Shown here piece after piece: positions 38,287 to 47,876 of a stretch of DNA of 64,000 nt. The notes beneath the pieces are model-generated. The model worked only from the letters and a program-made list of their open reading frames with translations. It was not told where the DNA came from and searched no databases. The position numbers and the translations under genes were made by a program. Source of the stretch: JAKZVK01 sp965261065 (lineage in GTDB: Bacteria; Acidobacteriota; Terriglobia; Bryobacterales; UBA6623); assembly GCA_965261065.1 (NCBI GenBank), contig OZ253444.1:1550001-1614000 (forward strand), given 5' to 3'. Position 1 is the first letter of the stretch; every line of letters begins with the position of its first letter.

Positions 38287-39186
38287 CTATTCGAGGTTCT
38301 GCGCCTGTTCTCGAATCTTTTCGATCTCGGCCTTGAGGCGAACGCCAACTTCGGTAACGGCGAGGCCATCCCGGCCGAGAGGTGAGCTTTTCGAGAGGAT
38401 CGTATTGGTTTCGCGGTTCATCTCCTGGGCGAGAAAGTCGATCTTCTTGCCCAACTCCCCGCCGCCGTCGAGCATTTCGGTAAGCCGCTCGAGGTGGCCC
38501 CCGAAGCGCTGCAACTCTTCGCTGATATCGGCCCGATCGGCCAGAATGGCGGCTTCCTGTAGGACGCGCTGTGGCTCCGGGGCAAAGCGCTCCAGCAACT
38601 CGCCCAGCCGCTTTTGGAGCCGCTCTTGAAACTTGGGCACCGTATCGAGTCGGACGGATTCGAGCGCCTCGACGTCCTCTCTCATGCGGCGAAGCCGTTC
38701 TTTCATCTCGTCTACGATGCCTGTGCCCTCCTGTTGGCGAGCCCGGTTGAGTTCTTCGAGCCCGCGGGTCAGGCCGTCGTCGAGAGTCTTTTCGAGTATC
38801 GTCCGGCGGGGCTCGTCCAGCTCAGAACCGTTGAACGAAACCGCGTCGGGCAGCCGCAACAGCACATTCAGATCGGGCTCAGCGGGAATTCCATGACGCC
38901 GGGCCAGCTCGCGGTAGGCTCCCAGGTAAGCCTCAATCAAGGGTTGGTTGACGGTCACGTTGTCGTTCGAAACATTCCAGTCGATCGAGATGTTGAGCTG
39001 CACTTGGCCACGCTTGACATGTTTCTTGACAAGCCGGCGGATGCAGGCCTCTAGGGCTTCCAAATCGCCAGGGATGCGCAGTTGCAGGTCGGCGAAGCGA
39101 TGGTTGACGCTCCGCAAAGTGAGCACCATCGAGAGATCATCGTTCTCCGATCGGACCCGGGCGTAGCCGGTCATGCTGTAGGCCAT
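38287..39186 (-). CDS. yicC: YicC/YloC family endoribonuclease-like protein
   Basis: 299 residues, standard length. The N-terminus MAYSMTGYARVRSEN and the SVNHRFADLQLRIPGDL segment are the family signature, and the C-terminal DUF1732 part has GKKIDFLAQEMNRETNTILSKS. Members act on RNA and are usually next to gmk and rpoZ, as here. The 63-bp upstream gap holds ATTCGTGATCCGTGA-like imperfect short repeats. Confidence 0.93.
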   Translation of the reverse strand: MAYSMTGYARVRSENDDLSMVLTLRSVNHRFADLQLRIPGDLEALEACIRRLVKKHVKRGQVQLNISIDWNVSNDNVTVNQPLIEAYLGAYRELARRHGIPAEPDLNVLLRLPDAVSFNGSELDEPRRTILEKTLDDGLTRGLEELNRARQQEGTGIVDEMKERLRRMREDVEALESVRLDTVPKFQERLQKRLGELLERFAPEPQRVLQEAAILADRADISEELQRFGGHLERLTEMLDGGGELGKKIDFLAQEMNRETNTILSKSSPLGRDGLAVTEVGVRLKAEIEKIREQAQNLE

Positions 39187-39249
39187 GTTTCGTTATTCGT
39201 GATCCGTGAACCGTGATTGGTGTTCGTGATTCGTGTTCGGCGAAGGACC

Positions 39250-41070
39250 CTAGCCGCTCCACTGCTCGACCGATTGTAGCTTTGATAGGCGTCGATACAA
39301 AGGGCTGTGCTCGAGAAGGTAGTCGTGCGCGCCCACGTCGGAGATCGCGCCTCCATCAAGCACGACGATCTTGTCGGCGCTGCGGATCGTCGAGAGCCGG
39401 TGCGCGCTGACGATCACGGTGCGGCCGCGAATCAGGTTGGCAAGCGCTTGCTGCACCAGCAGCTCCGCCTCGCTGTCGAGATGCGACGTGGCCTCGTCCA
39501 AGATGAGGATCGGCGCGTTCTTGAGCAGGGCCCGGGCGATGGCGATGCGCTGGCGTTGGCCGCCGCTCAGGCGATAGCCGCGCTCCCCGAGATGCGTATC
39601 GTATCCCTCTGGCATGGCCTCGATGAAATCGACCGCAATGGCCATACGGGCCGCGTCCTCGACGGCTTCGCGAGGGATGTCGGGCCGGCCGTAGGCGATG
39701 TTGTTGAACACCGTGGTGTCGAATAGGAAGGTCTCTTGCGTGACTAGCGCAATCTGGTCCCGCAGTGACCGCAGCTTGACCGACCGGATGTCGCGCCCGT
39801 CAACCAGAATCCGCCCCTCCGACGGATCGAAGAAGCGTGGCAACAGATTCATCAGCGTCGTCTTGCCCGCGCCGCTCGGCCCGACCAGGGCCACAACCTG
39901 CCCGGCGTTGACCTGCAGGTTGATCTCCCGCAGCGTTGGCGGGCCCGCGCTCTCGGGATAGTGGAAGCCAACGCCCTCGAATTCGATCGAGCGCGAAAAC
40001 GGCAGCAACTCGCCGGCGTCCGGCGCTTCTTTGACGTCGTGCGGATGGGAACGGTACTCCAGAACCCGCTGAGCGGCCCCGATGGCTTGCTGAAAAATGT
40101 TGTAAATTCCCGTGAGTCGCTTCACGGGCTGGTAGAGCATCAGCAACGCGATGATGAACGTAGTGAATCTGCCGGCCGTGAGTTCCTCGGCGAGGATCGC
40201 ACTACGCGCATACGTCAGCAGCGCGACGATCGTCAGTGCGCCGAAGATCTCGATCAGCGGTGTAGCCAGCCCCTGCTGGGTGACGTAGCGCAGGTTGTAG
40301 CGAAACACTTCTTCGGCGACGGCCCGGAAGCGGCCAATCTCGAAACTCTCCATGCCGAAAGCCTTCACGACGCGGTTGCCGGATATCGTTTCCTCGAGAA
40401 TCTGGGTCAGGCTGGCCAAGTAGTCTTGCGCGCTGCGCGTCGTCTTGCGAATGCGGCGGCCGATGCGCGCTGTGGGAACCAACACGAACGGCAGCACTGT
40501 CAAGCTCACCGTCGCCAACTTCCAATCGGTCTGGATCAGCACCCACAGCAAGAACATGCAGGCGAAGCCCTGCCGCAGCAGGTCGGCCAGGATGTGAGAT
40601 AGGGCGACCTGGATCTTCTCGATGTCATTGACCAGCGTGGAAATCAGCTTGCCGGTGTGTTGCCTCTGGAAAAACGCCGGCGACTGGTTGAGGACGACCC
40701 CGTAGACGTCTTCGCGCAGATCGCGCACCGCCGACAGGCCCGCGTAGTTGACAAAGTAGTTGCCGAGGAAGTTGCACACACCTTTGAGCAGAAAAACCCC
40801 GACGATGCCAACGGCAACCACCATCCAGAGGCTGTCGAACCACGACGGAAGCAGGTCGTCGAGGTAGATCGTCGCGTCGAGAAACGGAATCTTGTACAGC
40901 TCGACCGGACCTTGCCGCGGCTCCGGGTTGAGCAAGCGGTCGAAGACCGGCTCGGCCAGCAGCGCCACGATCCCGTGGCAGGCCCCGACGATCGCCATCA
41001 GGACCACCGAAACGGCGATCCGTGGCGCATAGGGGCGCGCAAAGCTCAGTAGATGAAACAGTTCGCTCAT
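39250..41070 (-). CDS. MsbA-like ABC exporter (fused permease-ATPase)
   Basis: 606 residues. About 1-330 form the six-helix ABC membrane domain (e.g. AVSVVLMAIVGACHGIVAL, FACMFLLWVLIQTDW). About 350-600 form the ATPase with Walker A GPSGAGKTT, the Q-loop VTQETFLF, the signature LSGGQRQRIAIARALL, Walker B ILILDEATSHLD and a downstream H-loop SAHRLST. It is probably a lipid or glycolipid flippase such as MsbA. Its start overlaps the stop of the GT9 gene by 4 bp, which fits lipopolysaccharide-core export plus assembly. Confidence 0.92.
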   Translation of the reverse strand: MSELFHLLSFARPYAPRIAVSVVLMAIVGACHGIVALLAEPVFDRLLNPEPRQGPVELYKIPFLDATIYLDDLLPSWFDSLWMVVAVGIVGVFLLKGVCNFLGNYFVNYAGLSAVRDLREDVYGVVLNQSPAFFQRQHTGKLISTLVNDIEKIQVALSHILADLLRQGFACMFLLWVLIQTDWKLATVSLTVLPFVLVPTARIGRRIRKTTRSAQDYLASLTQILEETISGNRVVKAFGMESFEIGRFRAVAEEVFRYNLRYVTQQGLATPLIEIFGALTIVALLTYARSAILAEELTAGRFTTFIIALLMLYQPVKRLTGIYNIFQQAIGAAQRVLEYRSHPHDVKEAPDAGELLPFSRSIEFEGVGFHYPESAGPPTLREINLQVNAGQVVALVGPSGAGKTTLMNLLPRFFDPSEGRILVDGRDIRSVKLRSLRDQIALVTQETFLFDTTVFNNIAYGRPDIPREAVEDAARMAIAVDFIEAMPEGYDTHLGERGYRLSGGQRQRIAIARALLKNAPILILDEATSHLDSEAELLVQQALANLIRGRTVIVSAHRLSTIRSADKIVVLDGGAISDVGAHDYLLEHSPLYRRLSKLQSVEQWSG

Positions 41071-42125
41071 GCCGGCAGTTGGGAGCGGCTGGCCGACCTG
41101 CTCGTCACCTCGGACAACAGGCCGCAGATGGCGGCCTCCACCTCGGAGGCCTTCACAGACAGGATACAGCGCGGTTCGTCAAACGCGTAACAACGGTCGC
41201 CGGGACACGGCTTGCAGTCCCACGGCGTCTCGACCACCGCGCTCGGCGTCTGCCAGGGATGCCACACCGCCGAGTTGGACGAACCGAACACCACCACCGA
41301 CGGTACGCCAAAGGCCGCAGCGAGGTGCGCCGGGCCGGAGTCGTTCCCCACGAACAACCCTGCCCCGGCTAGCAGGGACTTCAGTTCACTCAAGGGCAAG
41401 CCGCCCACGCATCGAAAACCGCTGAACTTCTGGAAGATCGCCTCCTCGCCCGGCCCCGCGACGATGACCGGCTCGAAGCCGTGTTGGTCACGAACGAACT
41501 GGGCAGTCTCGCGGAATTGTTCGGCCGGCCACTGCTTGGTGAAGTACGCGGCCGTAACGTGGAATACGGCATACGGCTTTTCGCCGGGAGCGTCTTTGAA
41601 GGTCGCAGGGTCGGCATGGAGGACGGCGCGCGGCACTTTGGCCACCGGAACACCGAGATAGAACATCGCCGAGGCATGATGCTCGGCGGTATGAACCGTT
41701 TTCTCCGCATCCCGCCGCAGGATCGTCTGGGCCCGTGGGATGCGCACGTTGTAAGCGAACTGCATCGAGAAGTGGCCGAAGCCGGCTCGGAAGCGCGCGC
41801 CGGAAAACGCCGTCCACCAAGCGCTCGTCGAGCCGCCGTGCAGGTTGAGGCAGAGAGCCGGTTGCTCGGCGCGAATGGCTCGCAGGGTGCCCAGACGGCG
41901 CAGGGGCTGTGAGCGGTCGTATGTCAACACGCGCGAGACACTGTCATTGCCGTCCAGCAGCTCGCGGTACACCGCCTCTAGGACGACAACGATTCGCACA
42001 TCGGGGCGCGTCTGCTTGAGCAAGGCCAGCGCCGGCGTGGTGAGCACCGCGTCACCGAGCGACCGCAGGCGGATGACGACCACGGTCGCGCCCCGGGGCA
42101 GTTGAGACAGCACGGTGGGAGTCAT
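41067..42125 (-). CDS. Glycosyltransferase family 9 (heptosyltransferase-like)
   Basis: 352 residues. GT9 hallmarks are VVVIRLRSLGDAVLTTPAL at the N-terminus and GLFVGNDSGPAHLAAAFGVP near residue 260, with VVVFGSSNSAVWHPW behind it. These enzymes add heptose or related sugars to the lipopolysaccharide core from ADP-sugars. A cysteine-rich C-terminal patch (WDCKPCPGDRCYAFDEPRC) also occurs in heptosyltransferase relatives. The gene is coupled with the MsbA-like exporter downstream by an ATGA overlap. Confidence 0.9.
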   Translation of the reverse strand: MTPTVLSQLPRGATVVVIRLRSLGDAVLTTPALALLKQTRPDVRIVVVLEAVYRELLDGNDSVSRVLTYDRSQPLRRLGTLRAIRAEQPALCLNLHGGSTSAWWTAFSGARFRAGFGHFSMQFAYNVRIPRAQTILRRDAEKTVHTAEHHASAMFYLGVPVAKVPRAVLHADPATFKDAPGEKPYAVFHVTAAYFTKQWPAEQFRETAQFVRDQHGFEPVIVAGPGEEAIFQKFSGFRCVGGLPLSELKSLLAGAGLFVGNDSGPAHLAAAFGVPSVVVFGSSNSAVWHPWQTPSAVVETPWDCKPCPGDRCYAFDEPRCILSVKASEVEAAICGLLSEVTSRSASRSQLPA

Positions 42126-42143
42126 GACGGACGGCGCAAGCCA

Positions 42144-42180
42144 ACCGAGCCGTGACCGTCAGGGAACGGTCCGGCACGGA
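42144..42180. repeat. Dispersed hairpin repeat, copy 3
   Basis: ACCGAGCCGTGACCGTCAGG then GAACGGTCCGGCACGGA; one base differs from copy 2 in the core (GGGAACGG). It lies upstream of the GT9 gene. Confidence 0.75.
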
Positions 42181-42306
42181 CCTTGACGTAGCTCCAACGA
42201 CCGCTAGGCGTGCACCTCTCTCACCCCTAACGGTCTGACCGTCGCGCACGCGGCAAGACCGCCGCGATCTCGATCCGCCCGCCCGAAGCCCCTCCCTACA
42301 ACCCGG

Positions 42307-42954
42307 CTAACTTCGCGCCTGCTTGACGATGTCAAGAAACTGCTTCGCGGTCTTCTCGATGTGATCGAAATCGCCGTCGGCGAGCGCTTTCTTGCTCACC
42401 AGGTCCGACCCCACGGCGATGGCGCTTGCACCGGCCTTGAAAAAATCGGCCGCATTCGACAAACCCACACCGCCGGTCGGGATCATGTGAATCTGCGGCA
42501 GCGGGCCCTTCAACGCCTTGAGGTAACTCGGGCCCCCGACATTGCCTATAGGGAAGATCTTGACCATGTCGGCCCCTGCCTCCCAAGCCGTGACCACCTC
42601 GGTAGGCGTCAACGCCCCCGGCATGATGGCTTTGGAATAGCGGCGGCACATCTCGATCGTGCACGTATTGAGCGACGGCGTGACGAAGAACTCCGCGCCG
42701 GCCAACATACAAGTCCGCGCCGTTTCCGGGTCAAGTACGGTGCCCGCGCCCAGCACAATCTTATCGCCGAATTCGTCAGCCAACTTCTCCAGTACCTTGA
42801 CGGCGCCCGGCACCGTCATCGTCACCTCGAGCGCGCGTACACCGCCTCGATAAATTGCCTTCGCCGCCTCCAGCGCCGGTTCCGCCGCATCGGCGCGCAC
42901 AATGGCCACTAAGCCGATGTCGAGAATCGAAGCGAGCGTTTGCTCTTTTGCCAT
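42307..42954 (-). CDS. eda: KDPG/KHG aldolase
   Basis: 215 residues. It cleaves 2-keto-3-deoxy-6-phosphogluconate (Entner-Doudoroff) or 4-hydroxy-2-oxoglutarate. The Schiff-base lysine is in GADMVKIFPIGNVGG; GVRALEVTMT and LGAGTVLDPE are standard, and the TPSLNT and PTGGV boxes bind phosphate. The start codon is 69 bp from IS1595 copy C, whose insertion separates the gene from its original upstream region. Confidence 0.94.
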   Translation of the reverse strand: MAKEQTLASILDIGLVAIVRADAAEPALEAAKAIYRGGVRALEVTMTVPGAVKVLEKLADEFGDKIVLGAGTVLDPETARTCMLAGAEFFVTPSLNTCTIEMCRRYSKAIMPGALTPTEVVTAWEAGADMVKIFPIGNVGGPSYLKALKGPLPQIHMIPTGGVGLSNAADFFKAGASAIAVGSDLVSKKALADGDFDHIEKTAKQFLDIVKQARS

Positions 42955-43023
42955 AGTGTGCTGGGGACCGGGAGGGCGGTTGAGCCCATGTTTCTAAGAT
43001 CTTCCCTATCAACAATATCAGAG

Positions 43024-44054
43024 GCCTGGTATCCACTTGACTCAGGTGACCCCAACATCTTGTAGTTGGGCTCACAGCGTCTTAGCGTCCCAATCGGCGA
43101 CGATCGAGCGGTACGGCGTCGGCTCCACCGCCATGGCCTGCTGCACAAGGCGGTAGAAGAGCTTGCCCCGACTGCGTGATCTGCGCCGATTGAAGCGGAA
43201 CACGAACTCGTCGAGATAGTAGTCCAGATGCTCGTGGCTGACCGCCCCCTGATGCGTGCCCAGCATCCAGCGCTTGAGTAGCGAGATCGCCAAGTGCACC
43301 CTCGGCAGTAGCTGCGAGGCCTGCTCGCGGCGGTTGTTAATCGAGATGATACGACGCTGGTAGTCCTTCTTCTTGAGCGGATCGTAGCCCGACCAGTTGT
43401 CGGTAACAACCACGCTGCCCGGCTCGACCGACTCCTCGACGAAGGGCATCAAACTGGCCGCCGAGGCGTTCTGAACGCGCTGCATGCGGATGCGCCCCAG
43501 CCCGGTGCCTCTCTCTTCCGCGGCGACTGCAATCAACGCTTTACGCTCGGTCTGCCGGCCGATTACCCCTTCTTCTTCAGCGCCCCAGTAGGTCTCATCG
43601 ACCTCGACGAGGCCCGTCAATCGCTCCCGCCCCGGGCGCACCATCGCTCGCCTCAGCTTGTGCATCCAAGTCCAGGCGGTTTGGTAACTGCCCAGTCCCA
43701 GAACGCGCTGTAGACCCAGGGCGCTGGCCCCATTCTTCTGCGTGGTGATGGTCCACATCGCCCGGAACCACAGCCGCAGCGGCTTGCGTGTGTCTTGAAA
43801 GATCGTGCCGGCGGTGACGGAGGTTTGCCGCCCGCAGCGAGCGCATTCGAACCACACTTTGCGCACCGGCCAAGCGCGCTCATGCCCACACCTTGGACAG
43901 CGGAAACCCTCTGGCCAGCGCAAGGCGAACAGATAGTCGCGGCAAGCCTCCTCGCTCGCAAAGCGAGACTCGAATTCGAGTTGGTCGCGCGGGTAATCCT
44001 CCACCAAGCTCTACACTACATCTTGGGGTCACCTGAGTCAAGTGGATACCCAGC
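43024..44054 (-). mobile_element. IS1595-family insertion sequence, copy C
   Basis: 1031 bp. The target duplication TATCAGAG is perfect (43016-43023 and 44055-44062). The end distal to the transposase start reads GCCTGGTATCC instead of GCCGGGTATCC. It sits between eda and a DUF6788 fragment. At the positions compared in the findings it matches copy F. Confidence 0.95.
43072..44004 (-). CDS. IS1595-family transposase (copy C)
   Basis: 310 residues, GTG start as in copy A (a TTG one codon upstream is also open). The zinc ribbon (CPRCG...CARCG) and the catalytic motifs EVDETYWG and TDNWSGYDPL are intact. Variant residues are R at position 14 (FESRF) and T in QTAWTW, the same combination as copy F. 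It is probably functional. Confidence 0.92.
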   Translation of the reverse strand: MEDYPRDQLEFESRFASEEACRDYLFALRWPEGFRCPRCGHERAWPVRKVWFECARCGRQTSVTAGTIFQDTRKPLRLWFRAMWTITTQKNGASALGLQRVLGLGSYQTAWTWMHKLRRAMVRPGRERLTGLVEVDETYWGAEEEGVIGRQTERKALIAVAAEERGTGLGRIRMQRVQNASAASLMPFVEESVEPGSVVVTDNWSGYDPLKKKDYQRRIISINNRREQASQLLPRVHLAISLLKRWMLGTHQGAVSHEHLDYYLDEFVFRFNRRRSRSRGKLFYRLVQQAMAVEPTPYRSIVADWDAKTL

Positions 44055-44178
44055 TATCAGAGTTGCCGAGGGATCAATCAATCACATTGGGGGCTTGACA
44101 TGAAGGTGCTTGTTGATCGAGAGGTTTGGGGGTATACTGTTTCTGAACATTGTACAAGGTTCAGAACGAGATGTCCCC

Positions 44179-44330
44179 ATGCCCGACACTCTGCCCGCTC
44201 TGGAAAAGCAAAAAGCGCAGCTGCTGCAGGAGATCTCCCAACTCGGCGATCAGCGCCGCGGCTCCATCACCACCCTCACTCGACGTTGTGGCAAACCCGG
44301 CTGCCGTTGCGCCCAGCCTGACAGCCCGCC
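44179..44330 (+). pseudogene. DUF6788 protein, 5' fragment cut by IS4-family element
   Basis: The N-terminal 50 codons read MPDTLPALEKQKAQLLQEIS, then GSITTLTRRCGKPGCRCAQPDSPPH, the cysteine motif of DUF6788, and then run into the left end of the IS4-family element. The remainder of the gene is not on the far side of that element. A TTCTGAAC...GTTCAGAA inverted repeat (about 44141-44166) lies just upstream. DUF6788 genes are often found beside transposases; the role is unknown. Confidence 0.65.
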
Positions 44331-44674
44331 TCACTACTGTCCGGCTGATGAGCGGTGGGCGGCCTGCAACTGATGGTAGAAGCGCGGGTTAGGTGCTGTT
44401 TTTTCTTGCCGCGATTTGAACGGCGGTGCGCCGTTTGAGCGGCATCCGTCCTGAGCCGACAATGGCTCATGAATCTGGGCCGCACCGTCTTCTCCCAATT
44501 GATCAGCTTCCTGCCGGATCGCGAGTTCCGGCGCTGCGTAAGCCGCTACGACGGCGACCGGGGCTCGCGTGGCTTCTCCTGTTGGGATCAATTTCTGTGC
44601 ATGGCGTTCGCCCAGTTGACGTACCGCGAAAGCCTCCGCGATATCCAAGCGTGCCTGCGTTCGCTCGGCGCTAA

Positions 44675-45964
44675 GAAACTGTCACAAAATAACATTTGCA
44701 TCTAGAATTGTTTTCACTTACTCTGGAAGGGTGAGCGAGCCGGCAGCCATCAAGCGTCGTTATGAGGCGCTGCGAGGGGTGCTCGATGAACGTTCGCGGC
44801 GGCTGCTGGTGGCCGCGGAAAGCTTGGCCCTGGGGCGCGGCGGCATCTCGGCAGTGGCCCGAGCGACCGGGGTCTCACGGCAAGTCATTGCCCGTGGCCG
44901 CCAGGAGTTAACCGAGCCCGCTGGGCCTCCGCCCGGCCGCATCCGGCGTCGGGGCGGCGGGCGCAAGCGAAGCGTCACGAAAGACCCCACTCTCAAGAGC
45001 GAGCTGGAACGGCTGGTCGAGCCACTCACGCGCGGCGATCCGGAATCCCCCCTGCGCTGGACGTTGAAAAGTGTCCGCAAGCTAGCCGCCGAACTCGAAC
45101 GGAGGGGCCACCCAACGAGTCATCGCATGGTGGCCGAGCTGCTGCACCAGCTGGATTACCGCCTGCAAGCCAACCGCAAGACGAAAGAAGGAACGAAGCA
45201 TCCCGACCGCAACGCTCAGTTTGAACAGATTAACCGCAAGGTGAAGCGTTTTTTGGCTCACCGCCAGCCCGCCATCTCGGTCGACACGAAGAAGCGGGAA
45301 CTGGTGGGAGACTTCAAAAACAACGGGCGGGAGCTACGGCCGAAGGGTGATCCGGAGAAGGTGCGGGTGCATGATTTTCCGATTCCCGAACTGGGCCGGG
45401 CCACGCCCTACGGGGTCTATGACATGGCGCGCAACCGGGGTTGGGTCAGCGTCGGGGTGGATCATGACACGGCGGCGTTTGCGGTCGAGACGATCCGCCG
45501 CTGGTGGCGCTCGATGGGGCAGGCCGCTTATCCGCAGGCGAAGCGCTTGCTGATCACCGCCGACGCGGGCGGCAGCAATGGCTCGCGTCCGCGGCTGTGG
45601 AAGCTGGAATTGCAGAAGCTGGCGGACGAAACCGGGCTGCGGATCGCGGTGTGTCACTTCCCGCCCGGCACCAGCAAGTGGAACAAGATTGAGCACCGGC
45701 TGTTTTCCTACATCAGTCAGAACTGGCGCGGCAAGCCGCTGATCAGCCATGAGGTGATCGTGAATCTGATCGCCGCGACGACGACGCGAACGGGATTGCA
45801 AGTCCATGCCGAACTCGACACGGGCAGTTATCCGACCGGCATCAAGATCACCCACCAGCAGATGGCGGCCCTCAAGCTGCGCCGAGACAAGTTTCACGGG
45901 GAGTGGAACTACACGCTCCTTCCCCGCAAGACCCTAGATTGACAAGGTTATTTTGTGACTGATT
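44675..45964 (+). mobile_element. ISAzo13-family insertion sequence, copy 2 (intact)
   Basis: 1290 bp with GTCACAAAATAAC inverted repeats near both ends and CTAA on both sides (44671-44674, 45965-45968). Joining the flanks at CTAA restores the codon AAG and the sequence AKLYHMG of the host transposase, which supports a 4-bp (possibly 5-bp, CTAAG) target duplication. Confidence 0.9.
44731..45942 (+). CDS. ISAzo13-family transposase (intact)
   Basis: 403 residues, GTG start. An N-terminal helix-turn-helix lies at about 36-60 (GGISAVARATGVSRQVIARG). The catalytic domain of the ISAzo13 / Rhodopirellula-transposase type has D185 in ISVDTKKRE, D278 in ITADAGGSN and E321 in SKWNKIEHRLF. The C-terminus ends NYTLLPRKTLD. 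No disruption is visible, so it could mobilise both itself and copy 1. Confidence 0.93.
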   Translation: MSEPAAIKRRYEALRGVLDERSRRLLVAAESLALGRGGISAVARATGVSRQVIARGRQELTEPAGPPPGRIRRRGGGRKRSVTKDPTLKSELERLVEPLTRGDPESPLRWTLKSVRKLAAELERRGHPTSHRMVAELLHQLDYRLQANRKTKEGTKHPDRNAQFEQINRKVKRFLAHRQPAISVDTKKRELVGDFKNNGRELRPKGDPEKVRVHDFPIPELGRATPYGVYDMARNRGWVSVGVDHDTAAFAVETIRRWWRSMGQAAYPQAKRLLITADAGGSNGSRPRLWKLELQKLADETGLRIAVCHFPPGTSKWNKIEHRLFSYISQNWRGKPLISHEVIVNLIAATTTRTGLQVHAELDTGSYPTGIKITHQQMAALKLRRDKFHGEWNYTLLPRKTLD

Positions 45965-46845
45965 CTAAGCTCTACCACATGGGATTCCGCGGCAAGGTGG
46001 CTCGCTCGACACTGGCCGATGCCAACGAGTCCCGCGACTGGCGCATCTATGCCGATCTCGCCCAGGTCTTGATCCGCATCGCGCGGCCCTTGTACGCCCG
46101 CGATCCGATCGGCGTGGATCTGGATCAGACTCTGTACGCTCTGGATTCCACCACCATCGACCTGTGCCTGTCGCTGTTCCCCTGGGCCAAGTTTCGCAGG
46201 CACAAAAGCCGCCGCGAAGATGCACACGCTGCTGGACCTGCACGGCAACATCCCCACGTTTATCCGCATTACCGACGGCAAAACGCACGACGTCAACATC
46301 CTCGACGAGTTCCTTCCCGAGCCCGGCGCTTTCTACGTCATGGATCGGGCCTACGTCGATTTCCAACGCCTCTTCGTGTTTACCCTCTGCTCGTCGTTCT
46401 TCGTGGTGCGCACCAAGAAGAACATCTTGCTGCAGAGGCGCTACTCGCATCCCGTCGATAAGTCCACGGGCGTGCGTTCGGATCAGACCGTCATCCTGAG
46501 TGCCATCGACTCGGCCCAAGCCTACCCGGACGCGTTGCGGCGAGTCAGCTACGTCGACACCGCGACGAACAAGCGGCTGAAGTTCCTGACCAACAACTTT
46601 GCGCTCCCGGCGCTGACCATCGCCGAGATCTACCGTTCGCGCTGGCAGGTGGAGCTGTTTTTCAAGTGGCTCAAGCAGCACTTGCGGATCAAGAAGTTCT
46701 ACGGCGCCAGCGAGAACGCCGTGAAGACTCAGATCTGGATCGCCGTCTCGGTTTACGTGTTGGTGGCGCTCGTGCGCAAGAGGTTGGGCCTGGAGGCGAG
46801 TCTCTACCAAATCCTACACATTCTCAGCGTTACCCTATTCGAGAA

Positions 46846-47876
46846 ACCGGGTATCCACTTGACTCAGGTGACCCCAACATCTTGTAGTTGGGCTCACAGC
46901 GTCTTAGCGTCCCAATCGGCGACGATCGAGCGGTACGGCGTCGGCTCCACCGCCATGGCCTGCTGCACAAGGCGGTAGAAGAGCTTGCCCCGACTGCGTG
47001 ATCTGCGCCGATTGAAGCGGAACACGAACTCGTCGAGATAGTAGTCCAGATGCTCGTGGCTGACCGCCCCCTGATGCGTGCCCAGCATCCAGCGCTTGAG
47101 TAGCGAGATCGCCAAGTGCACCCTCGGCAGTAGCTGCGAGGCCTGCTCGCGGCGGTTGTTAATCGAGATGATACGACGCTGGTAGTCCTTCTTCTTGAGC
47201 GGATCGTAGTCCGACCAGTTGTCGGTAACAACCACGCTGCCCGGCTCGACCGACTCCTCGACGAAGGGCATCAAACTGGCCGCCGAGGCGTTCTGAACGC
47301 GCTGCATGCGGATGCGCCCCAGCCCGGTGCCTCTCTCTTCCGCGGCGACTGCAATCAACGCTTTACGCTCGGTCTGCCGGCCGATTACCCCTTCTTCTTC
47401 AGCGCCCCAGTAGGTCTCATCGACCTCGACGAGGCCCGTCAATCGCTCCCGCCCCGGGCGCACCATCGCTCGCCTCAGCTTGTGCATCCAAGGCCAGGCG
47501 GTTTGGTAACTGCCCAGTCCCAGAACGCGCTGTAGACCCAGGGCGCTGGCCCCATTCTTCTGCGTGGTGATGGTCCACATCGCCCGGAACCACAGCCGCA
47601 GCGGCTTGCGTGTGTCTTGAAAGATCGTGCCGGCGGTGACGGAGGTTTGCCGCCCGCAGCGAACGCATTCGAACCACACTTTGCGCACCGGCCAAGCGCG
47701 CTCATGCCCACACCTTGGACAGCGGAAACCCTCTGGCCAGCGCAAGGCGAACAGATAGTCGCGGCAAGCCTCCTCGCTCGCAAAGCGAGACTCGAATTCG
47801 AGTTGGTCGCGCGGGTAATCCTCCACCAGGCCCTACACTACATCTTGGGGTCACCTGAGTAAAGTGGATACCCAGC
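46846..47876 (-). mobile_element. IS1595-family insertion sequence, copy D
   Basis: 1031 bp. The target duplication TTCGAGAA is perfect (46838-46845 and 47877-47884), inside the IS4-family transposase gene after LFEK. One end base differs (ACCGGG instead of GCCGGG), and the other inverted repeat has one substitution (GAGTAAAGTGG). Confidence 0.95.
46894..47826 (-). CDS. IS1595-family transposase (copy D)
   Basis: 310 residues. Same architecture as copy A. Copy-specific changes are A-to-V in the zinc ribbon (FECVRCG) and G-to-D in TDNWSDYDPL, which lies beside the catalytic aspartate and might weaken activity. It has R at position 14 and P in QTAWPW. Confidence 0.9.
   Translation of the reverse strand: MEDYPRDQLEFESRFASEEACRDYLFALRWPEGFRCPRCGHERAWPVRKVWFECVRCGRQTSVTAGTIFQDTRKPLRLWFRAMWTITTQKNGASALGLQRVLGLGSYQTAWPWMHKLRRAMVRPGRERLTGLVEVDETYWGAEEEGVIGRQTERKALIAVAAEERGTGLGRIRMQRVQNASAASLMPFVEESVEPGSVVVTDNWSDYDPLKKKDYQRRIISINNRREQASQLLPRVHLAISLLKRWMLGTHQGAVSHEHLDYYLDEFVFRFNRRRSRSRGKLFYRLVQQAMAVEPTPYRSIVADWDAKTL

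Noticed and set aside
44095..44136. TTGACA plus TATACT promoter upstream of the DUF6788 fragment
   Set aside because: Spacing between the two boxes is about 31 bp, too long for a standard promoter.
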